A stretch of 64,000 nt of DNA from Accumulibacter sp. GTDB taxonomy: Bacteria > Pseudomonadota > Gammaproteobacteria > Burkholderiales > Rhodocyclaceae. The position numbers were made by a program, and so were the translations under genes. Location of the stretch: the NCBI GenBank assembly GCA_020049495.1, contig JAIFKU010000088.1:1-64000 (forward strand), written 5' to 3'. The notes below the pieces were generated by a model that saw nothing but the letters and a program-made list of their open reading frames with translations, was not told where the DNA came from and did no database searches. Below, one piece after another: positions 28,617 through 38,646 of the stretch; the stretch's first letter is position 1, and each line of letters opens with the position of its first letter.

Positions 28617-29561
28617 TCAGACCTCGTCGTCAAGCACGGCCTGTTGCTGGCGATTGATGAACTCGCTCATGCTGTCGATGCCGCGCAACTGCAGGATGCT
28701 GTTGCGGACGGCTGCTTCGAGCAGAACGGCGAGGTTGCGCCCGGGCGCGACATGGAAGATCACCCTGCGCACCGGGATGCCAAGTATTTCCTGCGCCTGG
28801 GAATCGAGCGGAAGGCGTGGCGTGTCGTCTCCGATGGTTTGCTTCTGCAGGTGGACAACCAGCTTGAGTTTCATTTTCCGCCGTGCCGCCGTTTCACCGA
28901 AGATGGTCCGGATGTTGAGCAGGCCGAGACCGCGGACTTCAAGGTAATCCCGCAACATGCCGGGGCACCGCCCCTCGATGGTCGTCGGCGCGATGCGTGC
29001 GAGTTCGACCACATCGTCGGCAACCAGCCCATGCCCGCGCGAAACCAGTTCAAGCGCCAGTTCGCTTTTTCCGACACCGGAATCGCCGGTAATCAGGACG
29101 CCCATGCCGAACACGTCCATGAACACGCCGTGCACCGATACCGTATCGGCGAACCGGCGGGCAAGGTAGAGGTGAAGAATGTCGATCACCGCCGAGCAGG
29201 CTTTCGGACTGACAAAGAGCGGCGTTCGCGTCGCTTCGCAGATCTCGCGGACGCCGGGCGGGATGTCCAGACCGTCGGCAATGATCAGAGCCGGTGGTTT
29301 TGATGCCATCAGATCATCGATCTGGCGGCACCAGCGTTCCACTCCGGCGTCTTCCAGCCAGCGCTGTTCGGCTTTGCCGATGACCTGCACGCGATGGCTA
29401 TAAATCAGATTGAGGTGACCGACGACATCGGGACCGAAAACTTCCTGATCCTTGAGTTCGACATGGCGCTCGACGCCCTCTGCAGCAACCCAGGTGAGTT
29501 TGAGCTTCTCGATATGGTCTTCGTAAAGCTGGGTAATGCTCAGGGTACGGGGAGTGTTCAT
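28617..29561 (-). CDS. hprK: HPr(Ser) kinase/phosphorylase
   Basis: The protein is 314 residues from ATG 29561 (GAGG upstream; the longer frame is not supported). The Walker A motif is GDSGVGKSE and the HprK signature LEVRGLGLLNIRTIFG is complete. It phosphorylates and dephosphorylates a Ser of HPr-type proteins and in proteobacteria is tied to the nitrogen-related PTS. It follows ptsN by 13 bases, in the rpoN-hpf-ptsN-hprK order usual for this group. Confidence 0.96.
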   Translation of the reverse strand: MNTPRTLSITQLYEDHIEKLKLTWVAAEGVERHVELKDQEVFGPDVVGHLNLIYSHRVQVIGKAEQRWLEDAGVERWCRQIDDLMASKPPALIIADGLDIPPGVREICEATRTPLFVSPKACSAVIDILHLYLARRFADTVSVHGVFMDVFGMGVLITGDSGVGKSELALELVSRGHGLVADDVVELARIAPTTIEGRCPGMLRDYLEVRGLGLLNIRTIFGETAARRKMKLKLVVHLQKQTIGDDTPRLPLDSQAQEILGIPVRRVIFHVAPGRNLAVLLEAAVRNSILQLRGIDSMSEFINRQQQAVLDDEV

Positions 29562-29574
29562 GCTGGCGGTCCTC

Positions 29575-30021
29575 TCAGTGGGCAAATATCTGGCGGATGG
29601 CGTCTGCACTGTCTGCAGTGCTCAACGCTTCACGGCAGCTACGATCAGAGAATCGTTCGGCGAGTTCGGACAGAATCTGCAGATGCTGCTCGGTAGCCTG
29701 TTCAGGACAAAGCAACACGAAAAGGAGAGTCACCGGTTTGCCGTCCGGCGAGTCAAACGGAACGGGCGCAGCAAGACGTACAAAGGCGGCCCGGGCCTCC
29801 TTCAGACCCTTGATGCGACCGTGAGGAATGGCGACACCCTGGCCGAGACCGGTCGAGCCGAGTTTTTCGCGGGCGAAAAGACTGTCGAACACCAGGCTGC
29901 GAGCAATGCCCTGATTGTTTTCGAACAGCAGGCCGACGGTTTCGAAAATGCGTTTCTTGCTGCTGACATCAAGATCAAGGACGATATTTTCAGTGGCTAA
30001 TAGTTGAGTGATCTGGCTCAT
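29575..30021 (-). CDS. ptsN: Nitrogen PTS EIIA protein
   Basis: The 148-residue protein is a single EIIA-Ntr/fructose domain. The phosphorylated His is in GVAIPHGRIKG, and LLFVLLCPEQATEQHLQILSELA is typical. EIIA-Ntr relays phosphorylation state to potassium transport, phosphate and sigma-54-linked regulation. It lies between hpf and hprK and is probably co-transcribed with rpoN. Confidence 0.95.
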   Translation of the reverse strand: MSQITQLLATENIVLDLDVSSKKRIFETVGLLFENNQGIARSLVFDSLFAREKLGSTGLGQGVAIPHGRIKGLKEARAAFVRLAAPVPFDSPDGKPVTLLFVLLCPEQATEQHLQILSELAERFSDRSCREALSTADSADAIRQIFAH

Positions 30022-30119
30022 ACAGGGTTAACAATGCGGTGAACGGGCAATGGAAGAAGGGAATATGGGTTTCACGGGCGGGTTTGACCAGAAAGGTGAA
30101 ACCCGTCGCTCGCGGTTTG

Positions 30120-30443
30120 TCAGTCCTTGACGATATGGCTGATCTTCTGTCCGCGGTGATGATCCTGGAGTTTCTGCTTGTGTTTCTGGACCTGGCGGTC
30201 GAGTTTGTCGACCAGGCTATCCACGGCGGCGTAGAGATCTTCGTCAATGGCTTCGACGAAAACGTCCTTGCCGGAGAGGTGGACAGTGACCTCGGCCTTC
30301 TGCTTCAGTTTGTCCACCGACAAAATCACGTTCACGTCGATGACGTTATCGAAGTGGCGTGTGACGCGCTCAAGTTTCCCGGTGACGTAGGCATGAATTG
30401 CCGGGGTGATCTCGAGATGGTGTCCACTGATTTGCAGGTTCAT
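30120..30443 (-). CDS. hpf: Ribosome hibernation-promoting factor
   Basis: The protein is 107 residues from ATG 30443 with AAGGAG 7 bases upstream. The sequence [20 protein letters not shown] through [23 protein letters not shown] is the short HPF/YfiA beta-alpha-beta-beta-beta-alpha fold. It binds the 30S decoding region and helps dimerise or inactivate 70S ribosomes in stationary phase. The adjacent 30022-30119 contains no gene. Confidence 0.93.
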   Translation of the reverse strand: MNLQISGHHLEITPAIHAYVTGKLERVTRHFDNVIDVNVILSVDKLKQKAEVTVHLSGKDVFVEAIDEDLYAAVDSLVDKLDRQVQKHKQKLQDHHRGQKISHIVKD

Positions 30444-30584
30444 GGTGTGGCTCCTTCTTAACAAGGTGATAGTCGCGACGGCGACTGTCGAATCTCCCTT
30501 TGCCCACTCGTGAGGGAAGGCGCGGGGGTGAGGGTGGCGGGCTTGGCTTTGATCATTGCAGAGATGTGATTTTGGCAATGCCCG

Positions 30585-31997
30585 TTAGATGGTTTTGCGC
30601 AGCTTTACCGGCGGAATGTTGAGCGCTTCCCGGTATTTGGCAATGGTTCGCCGGGCGACCATAATGCCCTGCTGACCAAGAATCTCGGAGATCTGGCTAT
30701 CCGAAAGCGGCGTCTTCGGGTCTTCCGCACCAATCAACTGCCTGATCAGTGCACGGATGGCTGTTGCCGAACAGGCGCCACCCGCTTCAGTGGCCACGTG
30801 GCTGCCGAAGAAATACTTCAATTCGAAAATTCCGCGCGGTGTCGCCATGTATTTCTGCGTCGTCACCCGCGACACCGTTGATTCATGCAGACCCAGAATG
30901 TCGGCGATTTCGCGTAGCACCAGCGGTCTCATGGCGACTTCGCCGTGATCAAAAAACTGGCGCTGCCGGTCGACAATGGATTGCGCCACGCGCAGGATGG
31001 TGTCGAAGCGCTGCTGCACATTCTTTATCAGCCAGCGCGCTTCCTGTAAGTGGCCGGCGAGTCCAGATCCGCGCTGTTTGGAAAGAATCTGGGCGTACAG
31101 GCTGTTGATGCGCAAGCGGGGAAAGGCGTCTGAATTGACGTTGACCGTCCACTGGCCGCGAATTTTGCGGACGACGACGTCGGGGGTTATGTAGCGGGCG
31201 TCAAGTGCCGCATATTTTGCGCCGGGCCGGGGATTCAGGCTGCGGATGAGGAATTGGGCTGCACGCAACTGGTCGTCGTCGCACTCGATGAATTTCTTGA
31301 TTTTCACGAAATCACGACCGGCGAGAAGGTCGAGGTGATTGCGCACTATTTGCAAGGCCAGGACCTGGGTGTCATCCGCCGGCAAGACTTCCAGTTGCAA
31401 GGCCAGGCACTCCTGTGCATTGCGCGCGCCGACACCGGTCGGGTCAAAATACTGCAGGTGCCTGAGCGCGATCTGCAGTTCCTCGGGTTCGATTTCCAGT
31501 TCGGGCGGCAGCGTTTCGGCGAGATCTTCGAGGGTCTGGGTCAGGTAGCCATCATCGTCGAGCGCTTCAATCAGACATTGCACCAGCGTCCGGTCGCGCT
31601 CGGGAATGTTCATCAGCCCGAGTTGCCACGACAGGTGCTCGCGCAACGAGGTGGTTGCAGCCTGCACGTCCTGAAAGTCGCTGTCATCGTCGTCGAACGA
31701 TCCGGAAGAGCTTGAGTAGCTGCTTTCTTCGCCTAGCCAACTCTCGTCATCAGCCGAGGAGGGAGGGGCTGGCTCGCTTTCGGGTTTTTCGGCCGTTTCG
31801 GCTTCGACCTCGCTGCTGGCGGCTTGCTGTGGGGCGTATTCCTCTTCCTCGCGTTCGAGCAAGGGATTTTCCTGCAGATATTTTTCCAGCTCCTGTTCAA
31901 GCTCGAGCGTCGACAGTTGCAGCAGACGTATCGACTGCTGCAACTGAGGGGTCAGTGCCAGATGCTGAGAAAGCTTGAGTTGGAGGGATGGTTTCAT
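30585..31997 (-). CDS. rpoN: RNA polymerase sigma-54 factor
   Basis: The 470-residue protein has a Gln/Leu-rich activator-responsive region I ([33 protein letters not shown]), an acidic region II (about 50-120), a core-binding region and a DNA-binding C-terminus. That ends with the RpoN box [17 protein letters not shown], which reads the -24 element. Transcription by this sigma needs bacterial enhancer-binding ATPases. It lies downstream of lptB, in the usual order. Confidence 0.97.
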   Translation of the reverse strand: MKPSLQLKLSQHLALTPQLQQSIRLLQLSTLELEQELEKYLQENPLLEREEEEYAPQQAASSEVEAETAEKPESEPAPPSSADDESWLGEESSYSSSSGSFDDDDSDFQDVQAATTSLREHLSWQLGLMNIPERDRTLVQCLIEALDDDGYLTQTLEDLAETLPPELEIEPEELQIALRHLQYFDPTGVGARNAQECLALQLEVLPADDTQVLALQIVRNHLDLLAGRDFVKIKKFIECDDDQLRAAQFLIRSLNPRPGAKYAALDARYITPDVVVRKIRGQWTVNVNSDAFPRLRINSLYAQILSKQRGSGLAGHLQEARWLIKNVQQRFDTILRVAQSIVDRQRQFFDHGEVAMRPLVLREIADILGLHESTVSRVTTQKYMATPRGIFELKYFFGSHVATEAGGACSATAIRALIRQLIGAEDPKTPLSDSQISEILGQQGIMVARRTIAKYREALNIPPVKLRKTI

Positions 31998-32077
31998 TTG
32001 CGGAGCCTGACCGGCCGCCGGAGTGGGGGAGAGTTTGCCCGCCTTGTTCTTGACATCTCGAAATGAAAGTACAGGGT

Positions 32078-32824
32078 TTAGAGGCGGAAATTTTCGCCCA
32101 GGTAAACTTTACGAACGTTTTCATTATAAATGATTTCGTCGGGTCGACCAGAGGCGAGAACACTGCCTTCGTTGAGGATGTAGGCGTGATCACAAATGCC
32201 CAGCGTTTCGCGTACATTATGATCAGTGATCAGGACGCCAATATGGCGTTCCTTGAGGAAACGGATGATTTTCTGGATATCGAGCACGGCAATCGGATCG
32301 ATGCCGGCAAAAGGCTCATCGAGCAGGATGAAACGCGGCTCGGTCGACAGGGCGCGGGCAATCTCGACCCGCCGGCGTTCCCCGCCCGAAAGCGCGGCGG
32401 CCGAACTGTTGCGGATATGGGCAATATGAAGTTCTTCGAGCAGTTGTTCGGCCCGCCGGTCAACCTCGTCAGGCTCAAGATTCTGCAGTTCCAGCACCGC
32501 CTTGATGTTTTCGATGACGCTCAGCTTGCGGAAGACGGAAGCCTCCTGCGGCAGGTAAGAAACGCCGAGTCGCGCGCGCTGATGGATGGGCAGATGGGTG
32601 ATCCTTTGCTCGTCGATATGAACTTCGCCGCCATCGCAGGCGACCAGACCGACGACCATGTAGAAACAGGTCGTTTTCCCCGCGCCGTTCGGGCCGAGCA
32701 GGCCGACCACTTCGCCGCTGCTGACCTCGATGGAGACGTCCTGTACGACCGTGCGCTTCTTGTAGCGCTTCTTCAGATTGTGCGTGGACAGCGTGTTCTT
32801 GCCGCTTCTGTTTTCGGACATCAT
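32078..32824 (-). CDS. lptB: LPS export ABC transporter ATP-binding protein
   Basis: The 248-residue protein has Walker [10 protein letters not shown], the Q-loop YLPQEASVF, signature ALSGGERRR and Walker [14 protein letters not shown]. These are the LptB forms, as is YLGENFRL at the C-terminus. It powers LPS extraction from the inner membrane with LptF/G. The start abuts the recX stop. lptC and lptA, which usually precede lptB, are absent at this position. Confidence 0.95.
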   Translation of the reverse strand: MMSENRSGKNTLSTHNLKKRYKKRTVVQDVSIEVSSGEVVGLLGPNGAGKTTCFYMVVGLVACDGGEVHIDEQRITHLPIHQRARLGVSYLPQEASVFRKLSVIENIKAVLELQNLEPDEVDRRAEQLLEELHIAHIRNSSAAALSGGERRRVEIARALSTEPRFILLDEPFAGIDPIAVLDIQKIIRFLKERHIGVLITDHNVRETLGICDHAYILNEGSVLASGRPDEIIYNENVRKVYLGENFRL

Positions 32825-33271
32825 TCAATCGTCTTCAAAATTGCCGCGCAGGACGCGGCGGATGGTCTCGCCGGAAAATCCCCGGCTCATCAGAAATCGG
32901 GTCTGGCGGGCGCGTTCGGCGGCATCACCGCCCCCGGTCTTGTCACCAAACTTGCGCTGCCAGACCTGACGCGCCCGTGTCAGTTCATCCTCGCCGGCGG
33001 CCAGTGCGCCGGCTACCAGCGCTTCGGAAACGCCCTGGGTACGCAGTTCATGCGCCAGACGAGCGTTGCCAAAGCGTGCGCCGCGAGCGTTCATACGCAT
33101 CTCGACATAGCGTTCGTCAGAAAGCAGGCGACGTTCGCTCAGTTCATCCAGCAGCGCTTCAAGTGCTTCGGCCGACTCGGCGTACGGCGCCAGTTTCCGG
33201 GCCAGCTCGACCCGCGCGTGTTCGCGGCGCGCCAGCAGCCGCAATGCACGCTCGCGCAGCGAGCCGTTCAT
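32825..33271 (-). CDS. recX: RecA regulatory protein RecX
   Basis: The 148-residue helical protein has RALRLLARREHARVELARKL, a LDELSERRLLSDERYVEMRM block and the C-terminal RFLMSRGFSGETIRRVL, all RecX signatures. It modulates RecA filaments. It starts 6 bases after the recA stop, so it belongs to the SOS transcript. Confidence 0.93.
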   Translation of the reverse strand: MNGSLRERALRLLARREHARVELARKLAPYAESAEALEALLDELSERRLLSDERYVEMRMNARGARFGNARLAHELRTQGVSEALVAGALAAGEDELTRARQVWQRKFGDKTGGGDAAERARQTRFLMSRGFSGETIRRVLRGNFEDD

Positions 33272-33277
33272 CTCCGC

Positions 33278-34297
33278 TTACTCGACGGGATTGAGCGCTT
33301 GCGGCGATGGTACATTCACCGCCGTACGAATCCTGGCTTCAATCTCCTCGGCGATTTGCGCATTGGCTTTCAGGTATTCGCGGGCGTTGTCCTTGCCCTG
33401 GCCGATTTTCTCGCCATTGTAGGCGTACCAGGAGCCGGATTTCTCGACCAGTTTATGAATCACGCCCAGTTCGACGATTTCGCCTTCGCGCGACGTGCCT
33501 TCGCCGTAAAGAATATCGAAAATGGCTTCGCGGAAAGGCGGTGCCACCTTGTTCTTGACGACCTTGACGCGGGTTTCATTGCCCACCACCTCGTCACCCT
33601 TCTTGATGCTGCCGATGCGGCGGATATCCAGGCGCACCGAGGCGTAGAACTTGAGCGCGTTGCCTCCGGTCGTGGTTTCCGGACTGCCGAACATGACGCC
33701 GATCTTCATGCGGATCTGGTTGATGAAGATGACCAGCGTGTTCGTCCGGTTGATGTTGGCCGTCAGTTTGCGCAGCGCCTGACTCATCAGGCGGGCTTGC
33801 AGGCCGGGCAGCGAATCGCCCATCTCGCCCTCGATTTCGGCTTTCGGCACGAGCGCGGCGACCGAGTCGATGACGACCACGTCCACACTCGCCGAACGCA
33901 CCAGCATGTCGGTGATTTCAAGCGCCTGTTCGCCGGTATCCGGCTGCGAAATGAGCAGATCATCAAGATTGACACCCAGCTTCTGGGCGTAAGTCGGATC
34001 AAGTGCGTGCTCGGCATCGATGAAAGCCGCGGTCCCGCCGAGCTTTTGCATCTCGGCGATGACTTGCAGCGCCAGCGTCGTCTTGCCTGAAGATTCCGGG
34101 CCGTAGATTTCAACGACGCGGCCTCGCGGCAAGCCGCCGATACCCAGGGCGATATCCAGTCCGAGCGAGCCGGTGGAAACGACCTGAATGTCCTTGACGA
34201 CACTGCCGTCCCCCATTTTCATGATCGAGCCCTTGCCAAACTGCTTTTCGATCTGAGCCAGTGCGGCGGCTAGTGCTTTTGCCTTGTTGTCGTCCAT
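33278..34297 (-). CDS. recA: Recombinase RecA
   Basis: The protein is 339 residues from ATG 34297 (AAGGA at 7 bases); the longer frame runs through the promoter and is not real. The Walker A motif is GPESSGKTT, with [40 protein letters not shown] (loop 2 region) and [15 protein letters not shown]. It is the strand-exchange and LexA co-protease protein. A LexA-type box lies 81 bases upstream. Confidence 0.99.
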   Translation of the reverse strand: MDDNKAKALAAALAQIEKQFGKGSIMKMGDGSVVKDIQVVSTGSLGLDIALGIGGLPRGRVVEIYGPESSGKTTLALQVIAEMQKLGGTAAFIDAEHALDPTYAQKLGVNLDDLLISQPDTGEQALEITDMLVRSASVDVVVIDSVAALVPKAEIEGEMGDSLPGLQARLMSQALRKLTANINRTNTLVIFINQIRMKIGVMFGSPETTTGGNALKFYASVRLDIRRIGSIKKGDEVVGNETRVKVVKNKVAPPFREAIFDILYGEGTSREGEIVELGVIHKLVEKSGSWYAYNGEKIGQGKDNAREYLKANAQIAEEIEARIRTAVNVPSPQALNPVE

Positions 34298-34377
34298 AGC
34301 GTGTCCTTTATTCTGAGTGGCGGGAATTATCTCATGTTCGACGTCGTAGAACCCGTAGCCTGCACCAGCGCCGAATA

Positions 34378-34393
34378 CTGTAATTATATACAG
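34378..34393 (-). promoter_or_regulatory. LexA (SOS) box of recA with embedded -10
   Basis: CTGTAATTATATACAG has the CTGT-N8-ACAG form of the LexA operator. On the minus strand it overlaps a perfect TATAAT -10 hexamer, so LexA would block polymerase directly. Confidence 0.85.
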
Positions 34394-34445
34394 CATTCAG
34401 CAAAAGGCGAATACTTCCGGAATCCAGGCTGCGCGAATTACATTT

Positions 34446-34955
34446 TCAGGCCGTCATTGTGACGCAACGCTCCAGCAGGCCTGCCAGGGCGTAGGCGACC
34501 GATTGCGCGCGAATCTCCTCGCGGCTGCCTGCGAAGCGGCAGCTTTCAACCGCGATGCACCCATCCGGCCCGGCCCAGCCGAAGCAGACGGATCCGACCG
34601 GCTTATCCGCCGAACCGCCTCCCGGGCCGGCAATGCCGGTGATCGCCAACGCCCAGTCGGCGTGACTGTGGCGCAGGGCGCCGGCGGCCATCGCCACCGC
34701 CGTCGCTTCACTGACCGCGCCGTGCATGGTCAGTGTCGCGGGCAGGACGCCGAGCATTTCCTGCTTGGCCGCATTCGAATAGGTGACAAAACCGCGCTCG
34801 AACCAGTCCGAACTGCCGGCAATGGCCGTAAGGCTTTGTGCCACCCAGCCGCCGGTGCACGATTCTGCCGTCGCCAGCCGCTGGCCGGTGCCGAGCAGCG
34901 CAGCGCCGACTGCAGCGGCGAGGGCTTCCAGCGCCTTCTGGTCGTAATCGCTCAT
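34446..34955 (-). CDS. pncC: Nicotinamide-nucleotide amidase (CinA C-terminal type)
   Basis: The 169-residue protein has the PncC signatures LATAESCTGGWVA, FVTYSNAAKQEMLGV and ALAITGIAGPGGGSADKPVG. It deamidates NMN to nicotinate mononucleotide. It overlaps the 3' end of pgpA by 4 bases (ATGA), so it is coupled to it, and it lies just upstream of recA, as cinA does in many bacteria. Confidence 0.94.
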   Translation of the reverse strand: MSDYDQKALEALAAAVGAALLGTGQRLATAESCTGGWVAQSLTAIAGSSDWFERGFVTYSNAAKQEMLGVLPATLTMHGAVSEATAVAMAAGALRHSHADWALAITGIAGPGGGSADKPVGSVCFGWAGPDGCIAVESCRFAGSREEIRAQSVAYALAGLLERCVTMTA

Positions 34956-35497
34956 GACAGAATGAAGCGCAGCAGCGCCAGCACCAGCAGGGTGTAGAGC
35001 GCGGCGAAAAAGTCATCGGTCATGACGCCGAAACCGTTCTTCACCTGTTCGTCAAAATAGCGCGCCGGCTGCGGCTTGACGATATCGAAAAAACGGAAAA
35101 GCAGAAAGGCCGTGCCCTGCCACAGCCAGCCCGGAGGACAGAACACCAGCACCAGCCAGAAGGGAACGATCTCGTCCCAGACGATGCTGCCATGATCGAC
35201 GACGCCGAGGTCGGCGCCTGTCCGCTGTGCGGCCAGCACGCCGCCGATGAAGCAGACAAGAAGAAAACCGAGCAGTTCGAGGTCACTCATCCATGGTCTG
35301 AGCAGCGGAAGCGTGGCCCAGGCGAACATGGTTCCGACGGTGCCCGGGGCAAACGGTGAAAGACCGCTGCCGAAGCCACAGGCGATCAGATGCGCCGGAT
35401 GCGAGAAGAGAAAGGCAAGCGAAGGCGATTTACTGAATATCTTGAGCAAAATGATCGAATCCTTTGCGCGTGACCGGCAAAACTTCTCCGTTTTCAT
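34952..35497 (-). CDS. pgpA: Phosphatidylglycerophosphatase A
   Basis: The frame is 181 residues. The PgpA motifs are GFGSGLSPFAPGTVGT, SIVWDEIVPFW and a C-terminal VMTDDFFAALYTLL with several membrane helices. It removes phosphate from PG-phosphate in phospholipid synthesis. ATG 35497 lies 68 bases inside thiL without a well-placed ribosome site; a TTG near 35450 would give a shorter, more usual N-terminus. It is coupled to thiL. Confidence 0.93.
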   Translation of the reverse strand: MKTEKFCRSRAKDSIILLKIFSKSPSLAFLFSHPAHLIACGFGSGLSPFAPGTVGTMFAWATLPLLRPWMSDLELLGFLLVCFIGGVLAAQRTGADLGVVDHGSIVWDEIVPFWLVLVFCPPGWLWQGTAFLLFRFFDIVKPQPARYFDEQVKNGFGVMTDDFFAALYTLLVLALLRFILS

Positions 35498-36398
35498 CGA
35501 GCAGGCGAACCTCGCCCCGGCCCTCCACCATGCGCCCGATGCGCCACAGCGGCAGATCGAGACGGATGGCCAGTTCGGCCAGCTCGCGGCGCTTGCCGGG
35601 CGAGGCGGTAAATATCAATTCGTAATCGTCGCCGCCGGCCAATTGACAGTGGCGTGCCAGCAATGGTTCGGCGCCGGCAGGCAAAGACGGCATCTGTGCC
35701 AGGAAAACTTCGCCATCGACGTCCGAGCGTTCGGCAATATGGCCAAGATCAGCGAGCAGGCCGTCCGAAACGTCGATGGCCGCGTGGGCAAGTTTCCCGT
35801 TCAGCAGGGCCTGTCCGAGTTCGACCCGCGGCAGCGGCTGCTGCAGGGCGAAAATGCAGCGGCTGGCAAGGGTTTCCGGCAACTGCGTCCGGCCTTGCAA
35901 CTGCGCCAGGCCAAGGGCGGCCAATCCGGGCTGGCCTGAAATCCAGAGGTCATCGCCGTCCTGCGCCTGGTCGCGGCGCAGCGCGCTACCGGCCGCTACC
36001 TCGCCCAGCGCGGTCAGGCACAGATTGAGTGGTCCGCGCGTGGTATCGCCGCCGACCAGGTCAACACCATAGCGTCCGGCGCAGGCAAAGAGACCGTCGG
36101 CGAAGGCGGCAATCCAGCTCTCGTCAGCCTGTGGCAGGCTGCCGGCGAGCAAAATCCAGCGCGGTCTGGCGCCCATCGCGGCAAGGTCGGAAAGATTGAC
36201 TGCCAGTGCTTTCCAGCCCAACTGGTAGGGGTCGGTGTCCGGCAGAAAATGGGTGCCGGAAACGAGCATGTCGGTGGTGATGGCCAGCTCCATGCCCGGC
36301 GAAGGTGCCAGTAGCGCGCAGTCGTCACCGGGGCCGAGGACGCTTTGCGGCGTCGGTCGCGCGAAGTAGCGGGCGATCAGGTCGAATTCGGAGGGCAT
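35430..36398 (-). CDS. thiL: Thiamine-monophosphate kinase
   Basis: The protein is 322 residues from ATG 36398 with GAGG 8 bases upstream; the longer frame reads through an intergenic repeat. ThiL motifs are GPGDDCALL, LAVNLSDLAAMGARP, VGGDTTRG and AIDVSDGLLADLGHI, which bind ATP, Mg and TMP. It makes thiamine diphosphate. It sits between nusB and pgpA, the usual order. Confidence 0.96.
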   Translation of the reverse strand: MPSEFDLIARYFARPTPQSVLGPGDDCALLAPSPGMELAITTDMLVSGTHFLPDTDPYQLGWKALAVNLSDLAAMGARPRWILLAGSLPQADESWIAAFADGLFACAGRYGVDLVGGDTTRGPLNLCLTALGEVAAGSALRRDQAQDGDDLWISGQPGLAALGLAQLQGRTQLPETLASRCIFALQQPLPRVELGQALLNGKLAHAAIDVSDGLLADLGHIAERSDVDGEVFLAQMPSLPAGAEPLLARHCQLAGGDDYELIFTASPGKRRELAELAIRLDLPLWRIGRMVEGRGEVRLLDENGEVLPVTRKGFDHFAQDIQ

Positions 36399-36416
36399 GT
36401 CAAGAACCTCTTTCAA

Positions 36417-36491
36417 CGCAGAGAGCGCAGAGGCGCAGAGGTCGCGGAGAAAAACAAATAGATTGAATAGTTCATCTCTGCGCGCTCTGCG
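36417..36491. repeat. Inverted repeat with CGCAGAG units between nusB and thiL
   Basis: CGCAGAGAGCGCAGAG (36417-36432) and CTCTGCGCGCTCTGCG (36476-36491) are inverted copies differing at one position, about 43 bases apart. The left arm also continues with further GCGCAGAGG units. The ACGCAGAGAG motif recurs at 1931-1940. It could fold the nusB-thiL mRNA or be a dispersed repeat. Confidence 0.6.
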
Positions 36492-36501
36492 TCGAAGGCG
36501 C

Positions 36502-37008
36502 TTAGCCCCCGGCGCGCGCCGCGCGCTTGGCCTCGACTTCGACCGGGCGCAGCTTGGCGGCCAGCTTGTCGAGCACGCCGTTGACGTATTTGTGGCCGTC
36601 GGTACCACCAAAGCCCTTGGTTAGTTCAATGGCTTCGTTGATGATGACGCGATAGGGGGTTTGCGGATAGCTGGCGAGCTCATAGGCACCGGCCAGCAAA
36701 ACACTGGCCTCGACAGGGGAAAGTTCGGAGAACGGACGGTCGAGGTACACCTGAAGCTGTTCCTGCAGCAACGCATGCTGGGCCAGCACGCCGTGCAACA
36801 GGCCGACAAAGAACTCGCGGTCGGCCTTGTCAAAGCCGGAGCTGTCGCGCAGGTGCGCTTCAATGGCGGCCTCGTCGTTGCCGCTCAACTGCCACTGATA
36901 AAGACCCTGCAGTGCAAATTCGCGGGCTCTGCGGCGCGGTGACTTGGCCGCTGGCTTGGCTGGGGACTTGAGCGCATTGGCGGCGGGGGTTTCCGGCTTG
37001 ATGCTCAT
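36502..37008 (-). CDS. nusB: Transcription antitermination factor NusB
   Basis: The 168-residue protein has a basic disordered N-terminus (about 1-25), then [45 protein letters not shown] and [32 protein letters not shown], the NusB fold. It joins the rRNA antitermination complex at boxA. It overlaps ribH by 4 bases, in the ribBA-ribH-nusB order. Confidence 0.97.
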   Translation of the reverse strand: MSIKPETPAANALKSPAKPAAKSPRRRAREFALQGLYQWQLSGNDEAAIEAHLRDSSGFDKADREFFVGLLHGVLAQHALLQEQLQVYLDRPFSELSPVEASVLLAGAYELASYPQTPYRVIINEAIELTKGFGGTDGHKYVNGVLDKLAAKLRPVEVEAKRAARAGG

Positions 37009-37487
37009 GCTGGTTTTTCTCCAATGGCGCGCAGCAGATTGACCATTTCGACCACCGCACGGGCGCAGTCCGTTCCCTTTTCCTGACTGCGTGCCAGCGC
37101 CTGATCGTCGCTTTCGCAGGTCAGGATACCATTGGCGACGGGAATGCCGGTATCCAGTTGCACCTCCATCACGGCGCGGCAGGAGTCGTTGGAAACCACC
37201 TCGAAGTGATAGGTTTCACCGCGGATGACGGCACCGAGGGCAACCAGCGCATCGAAACGGTCGCTTTGCGCCATCGTCTGCAGCACCAGTGGTATTTCCA
37301 GTGCGCCGGGGACCGTGGCAATCTCGATATCGCCTTCGGCGACGCCCAGTTGCCGAAGTTCGGCGACGCAGGCGGTGAGCAGACCTTCGCCGATCTGTTG
37401 ATTGAAACGGCTCATGACAATGCCGACGTTCAGGCCCTTACCGGCCAGAGAGGTTTCGTACTCGAAAATGTTTGCGTAATGGGCCAT
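37005..37487 (-). CDS. ribH: 6,7-dimethyl-8-ribityllumazine synthase
   Basis: The protein is 160 residues from ATG 37487 with AAGGCG upstream. Motifs are [44 protein letters not shown] (His general acid) and [15 protein letters not shown]. It condenses ArP with dihydroxybutanone phosphate in riboflavin synthesis. It is coupled to nusB and follows ribBA by about 30 bases. Confidence 0.97.
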   Translation of the reverse strand: MAHYANIFEYETSLAGKGLNVGIVMSRFNQQIGEGLLTACVAELRQLGVAEGDIEIATVPGALEIPLVLQTMAQSDRFDALVALGAVIRGETYHFEVVSNDSCRAVMEVQLDTGIPVANGILTCESDDQALARSQEKGTDCARAVVEMVNLLRAIGEKPA

Positions 37488-37518
37488 GTCAGCGCCTTGG
37501 TAATTAGTGCGGGTTGGC

Positions 37519-38646
37519 TTATTCGAGTTCGGCGGGTGTGGCAATGTAGCCGGTCACCTCAAGGTCGAAGCCGGTCATGCTCGGCATGCGGCGCGGACTG
37601 GAGAGCAGCTTCATCTTGCGTACCCCGAGATCGCGCAGGATCTGTGCCCCGATGCCGTAGATGCGTGGGTCCCATTTTTTTGTGTGGGGCTTGTCCGCAT
37701 TGGGCGCGCTGAGTGCCGCGAGAATGTCCTGGCCAGTTTCGCTGCGCCGCAGCAGCACAATGACGCCGGATTCGGCACGCGCCAGCGCCTGCTGGGCGAG
37801 ATCAAGCGAAAACGTGTGGCGGCCGCTGGCCAAGTCGAGAAAATCGAGCACCGACAAGGGTTCGTGCACGCGCACCAGCGTTTCCCTGTCCGCGCAAATC
37901 TCGCCCTTGGTCAGTGCCAGATGGACTTCATTCGATGAGCGGTCGGTGTAGGCGTGCAGCAGAAACTCGCCATGTACCGACCTGACCGGTTTGGAGAAGG
38001 CCCGCTCGACCAGGGTTTCGTTACGGCTGCGGAAGTGGATGAGGTCGGCAATGGTACCGATCTTCAGACCATGCTCGCGTGCAAACTCGATGAGATCGGG
38101 CAGGCGGGCCATAGTGCCGTCGTCCTTGAGGACTTCGCAAATGACCGACGCGGGTTCGAGTCCAGCGATCTGGGCAAGATCGCAACCCGCTTCGGTGTGT
38201 CCGGCGCGCACCAGCACGCCGCCGTCCTTGGCGGTGATCGGAAAAATGTGTCCGGGCTGAACGATGTCCTCCGGCCGTGCGTCGCAGGCGACCGCCGCCT
38301 GGATGGTGCGTGCCCTGTCCTGTGCCGAAATGCCGGTGGTGACCCCGCTGGCGGCTTCGATCGAGACCGTGAAGGCGGTGTTGTACGGACTCTTGTTGTC
38401 GCGCGCCATCTGCGTCAGGCCGAGTTGTTTGCCGCGCGCTTCGCTGATGGTCAGGCAAACCAGGCCGCGCGCATGCTTGACCATGAAATTGATCGCGTCG
38501 GGCGTAACCATTTCGGCGGCCAGGACAAGATCGCCTTCATTTTCGCGATCTTCTTCATCGACCAGGATGACCATGCGTCCGGCACGCATCTCGACAATGA
38601 TCTCCTCGATCGGCGAGATTGCGGGTGAAGTACTTTGCGGTGCCAT
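37519..38646 (-). CDS. ribBA: 3,4-dihydroxy-2-butanone 4-phosphate synthase with degenerate GTP cyclohydrolase II domain
   Basis: In this 375-residue protein, residues about 10-210 are RibB, with [20 protein letters not shown], and [22 protein letters not shown] holding the catalytic acidic and His residues. Residues about 215-375 have the RibA fold, but the zinc Cys cluster (expected as GDxxxSxxCDC) is replaced by [15 protein letters not shown] cyclohydrolase activity is therefore not expected and a separate ribA is needed. This arrangement is common in betaproteobacteria. GGAGG lies 9 bases upstream, inside the preceding small frame. No FMN riboswitch is seen. Confidence 0.95.
   Translation of the reverse strand: MAPQSTSPAISPIEEIIVEMRAGRMVILVDEEDRENEGDLVLAAEMVTPDAINFMVKHARGLVCLTISEARGKQLGLTQMARDNKSPYNTAFTVSIEAASGVTTGISAQDRARTIQAAVACDARPEDIVQPGHIFPITAKDGGVLVRAGHTEAGCDLAQIAGLEPASVICEVLKDDGTMARLPDLIEFAREHGLKIGTIADLIHFRSRNETLVERAFSKPVRSVHGEFLLHAYTDRSSNEVHLALTKGEICADRETLVRVHEPLSVLDFLDLASGRHTFSLDLAQQALARAESGVIVLLRRSETGQDILAALSAPNADKPHTKKWDPRIYGIGAQILRDLGVRKMKLLSSPRRMPSMTGFDLEVTGYIATPAELE

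Noticed and set aside
32063-34090. 675-codon plus-strand open frame across lptB-recX-recA
   Set aside because: It lies entirely antisense to three clear genes and shows no domain.
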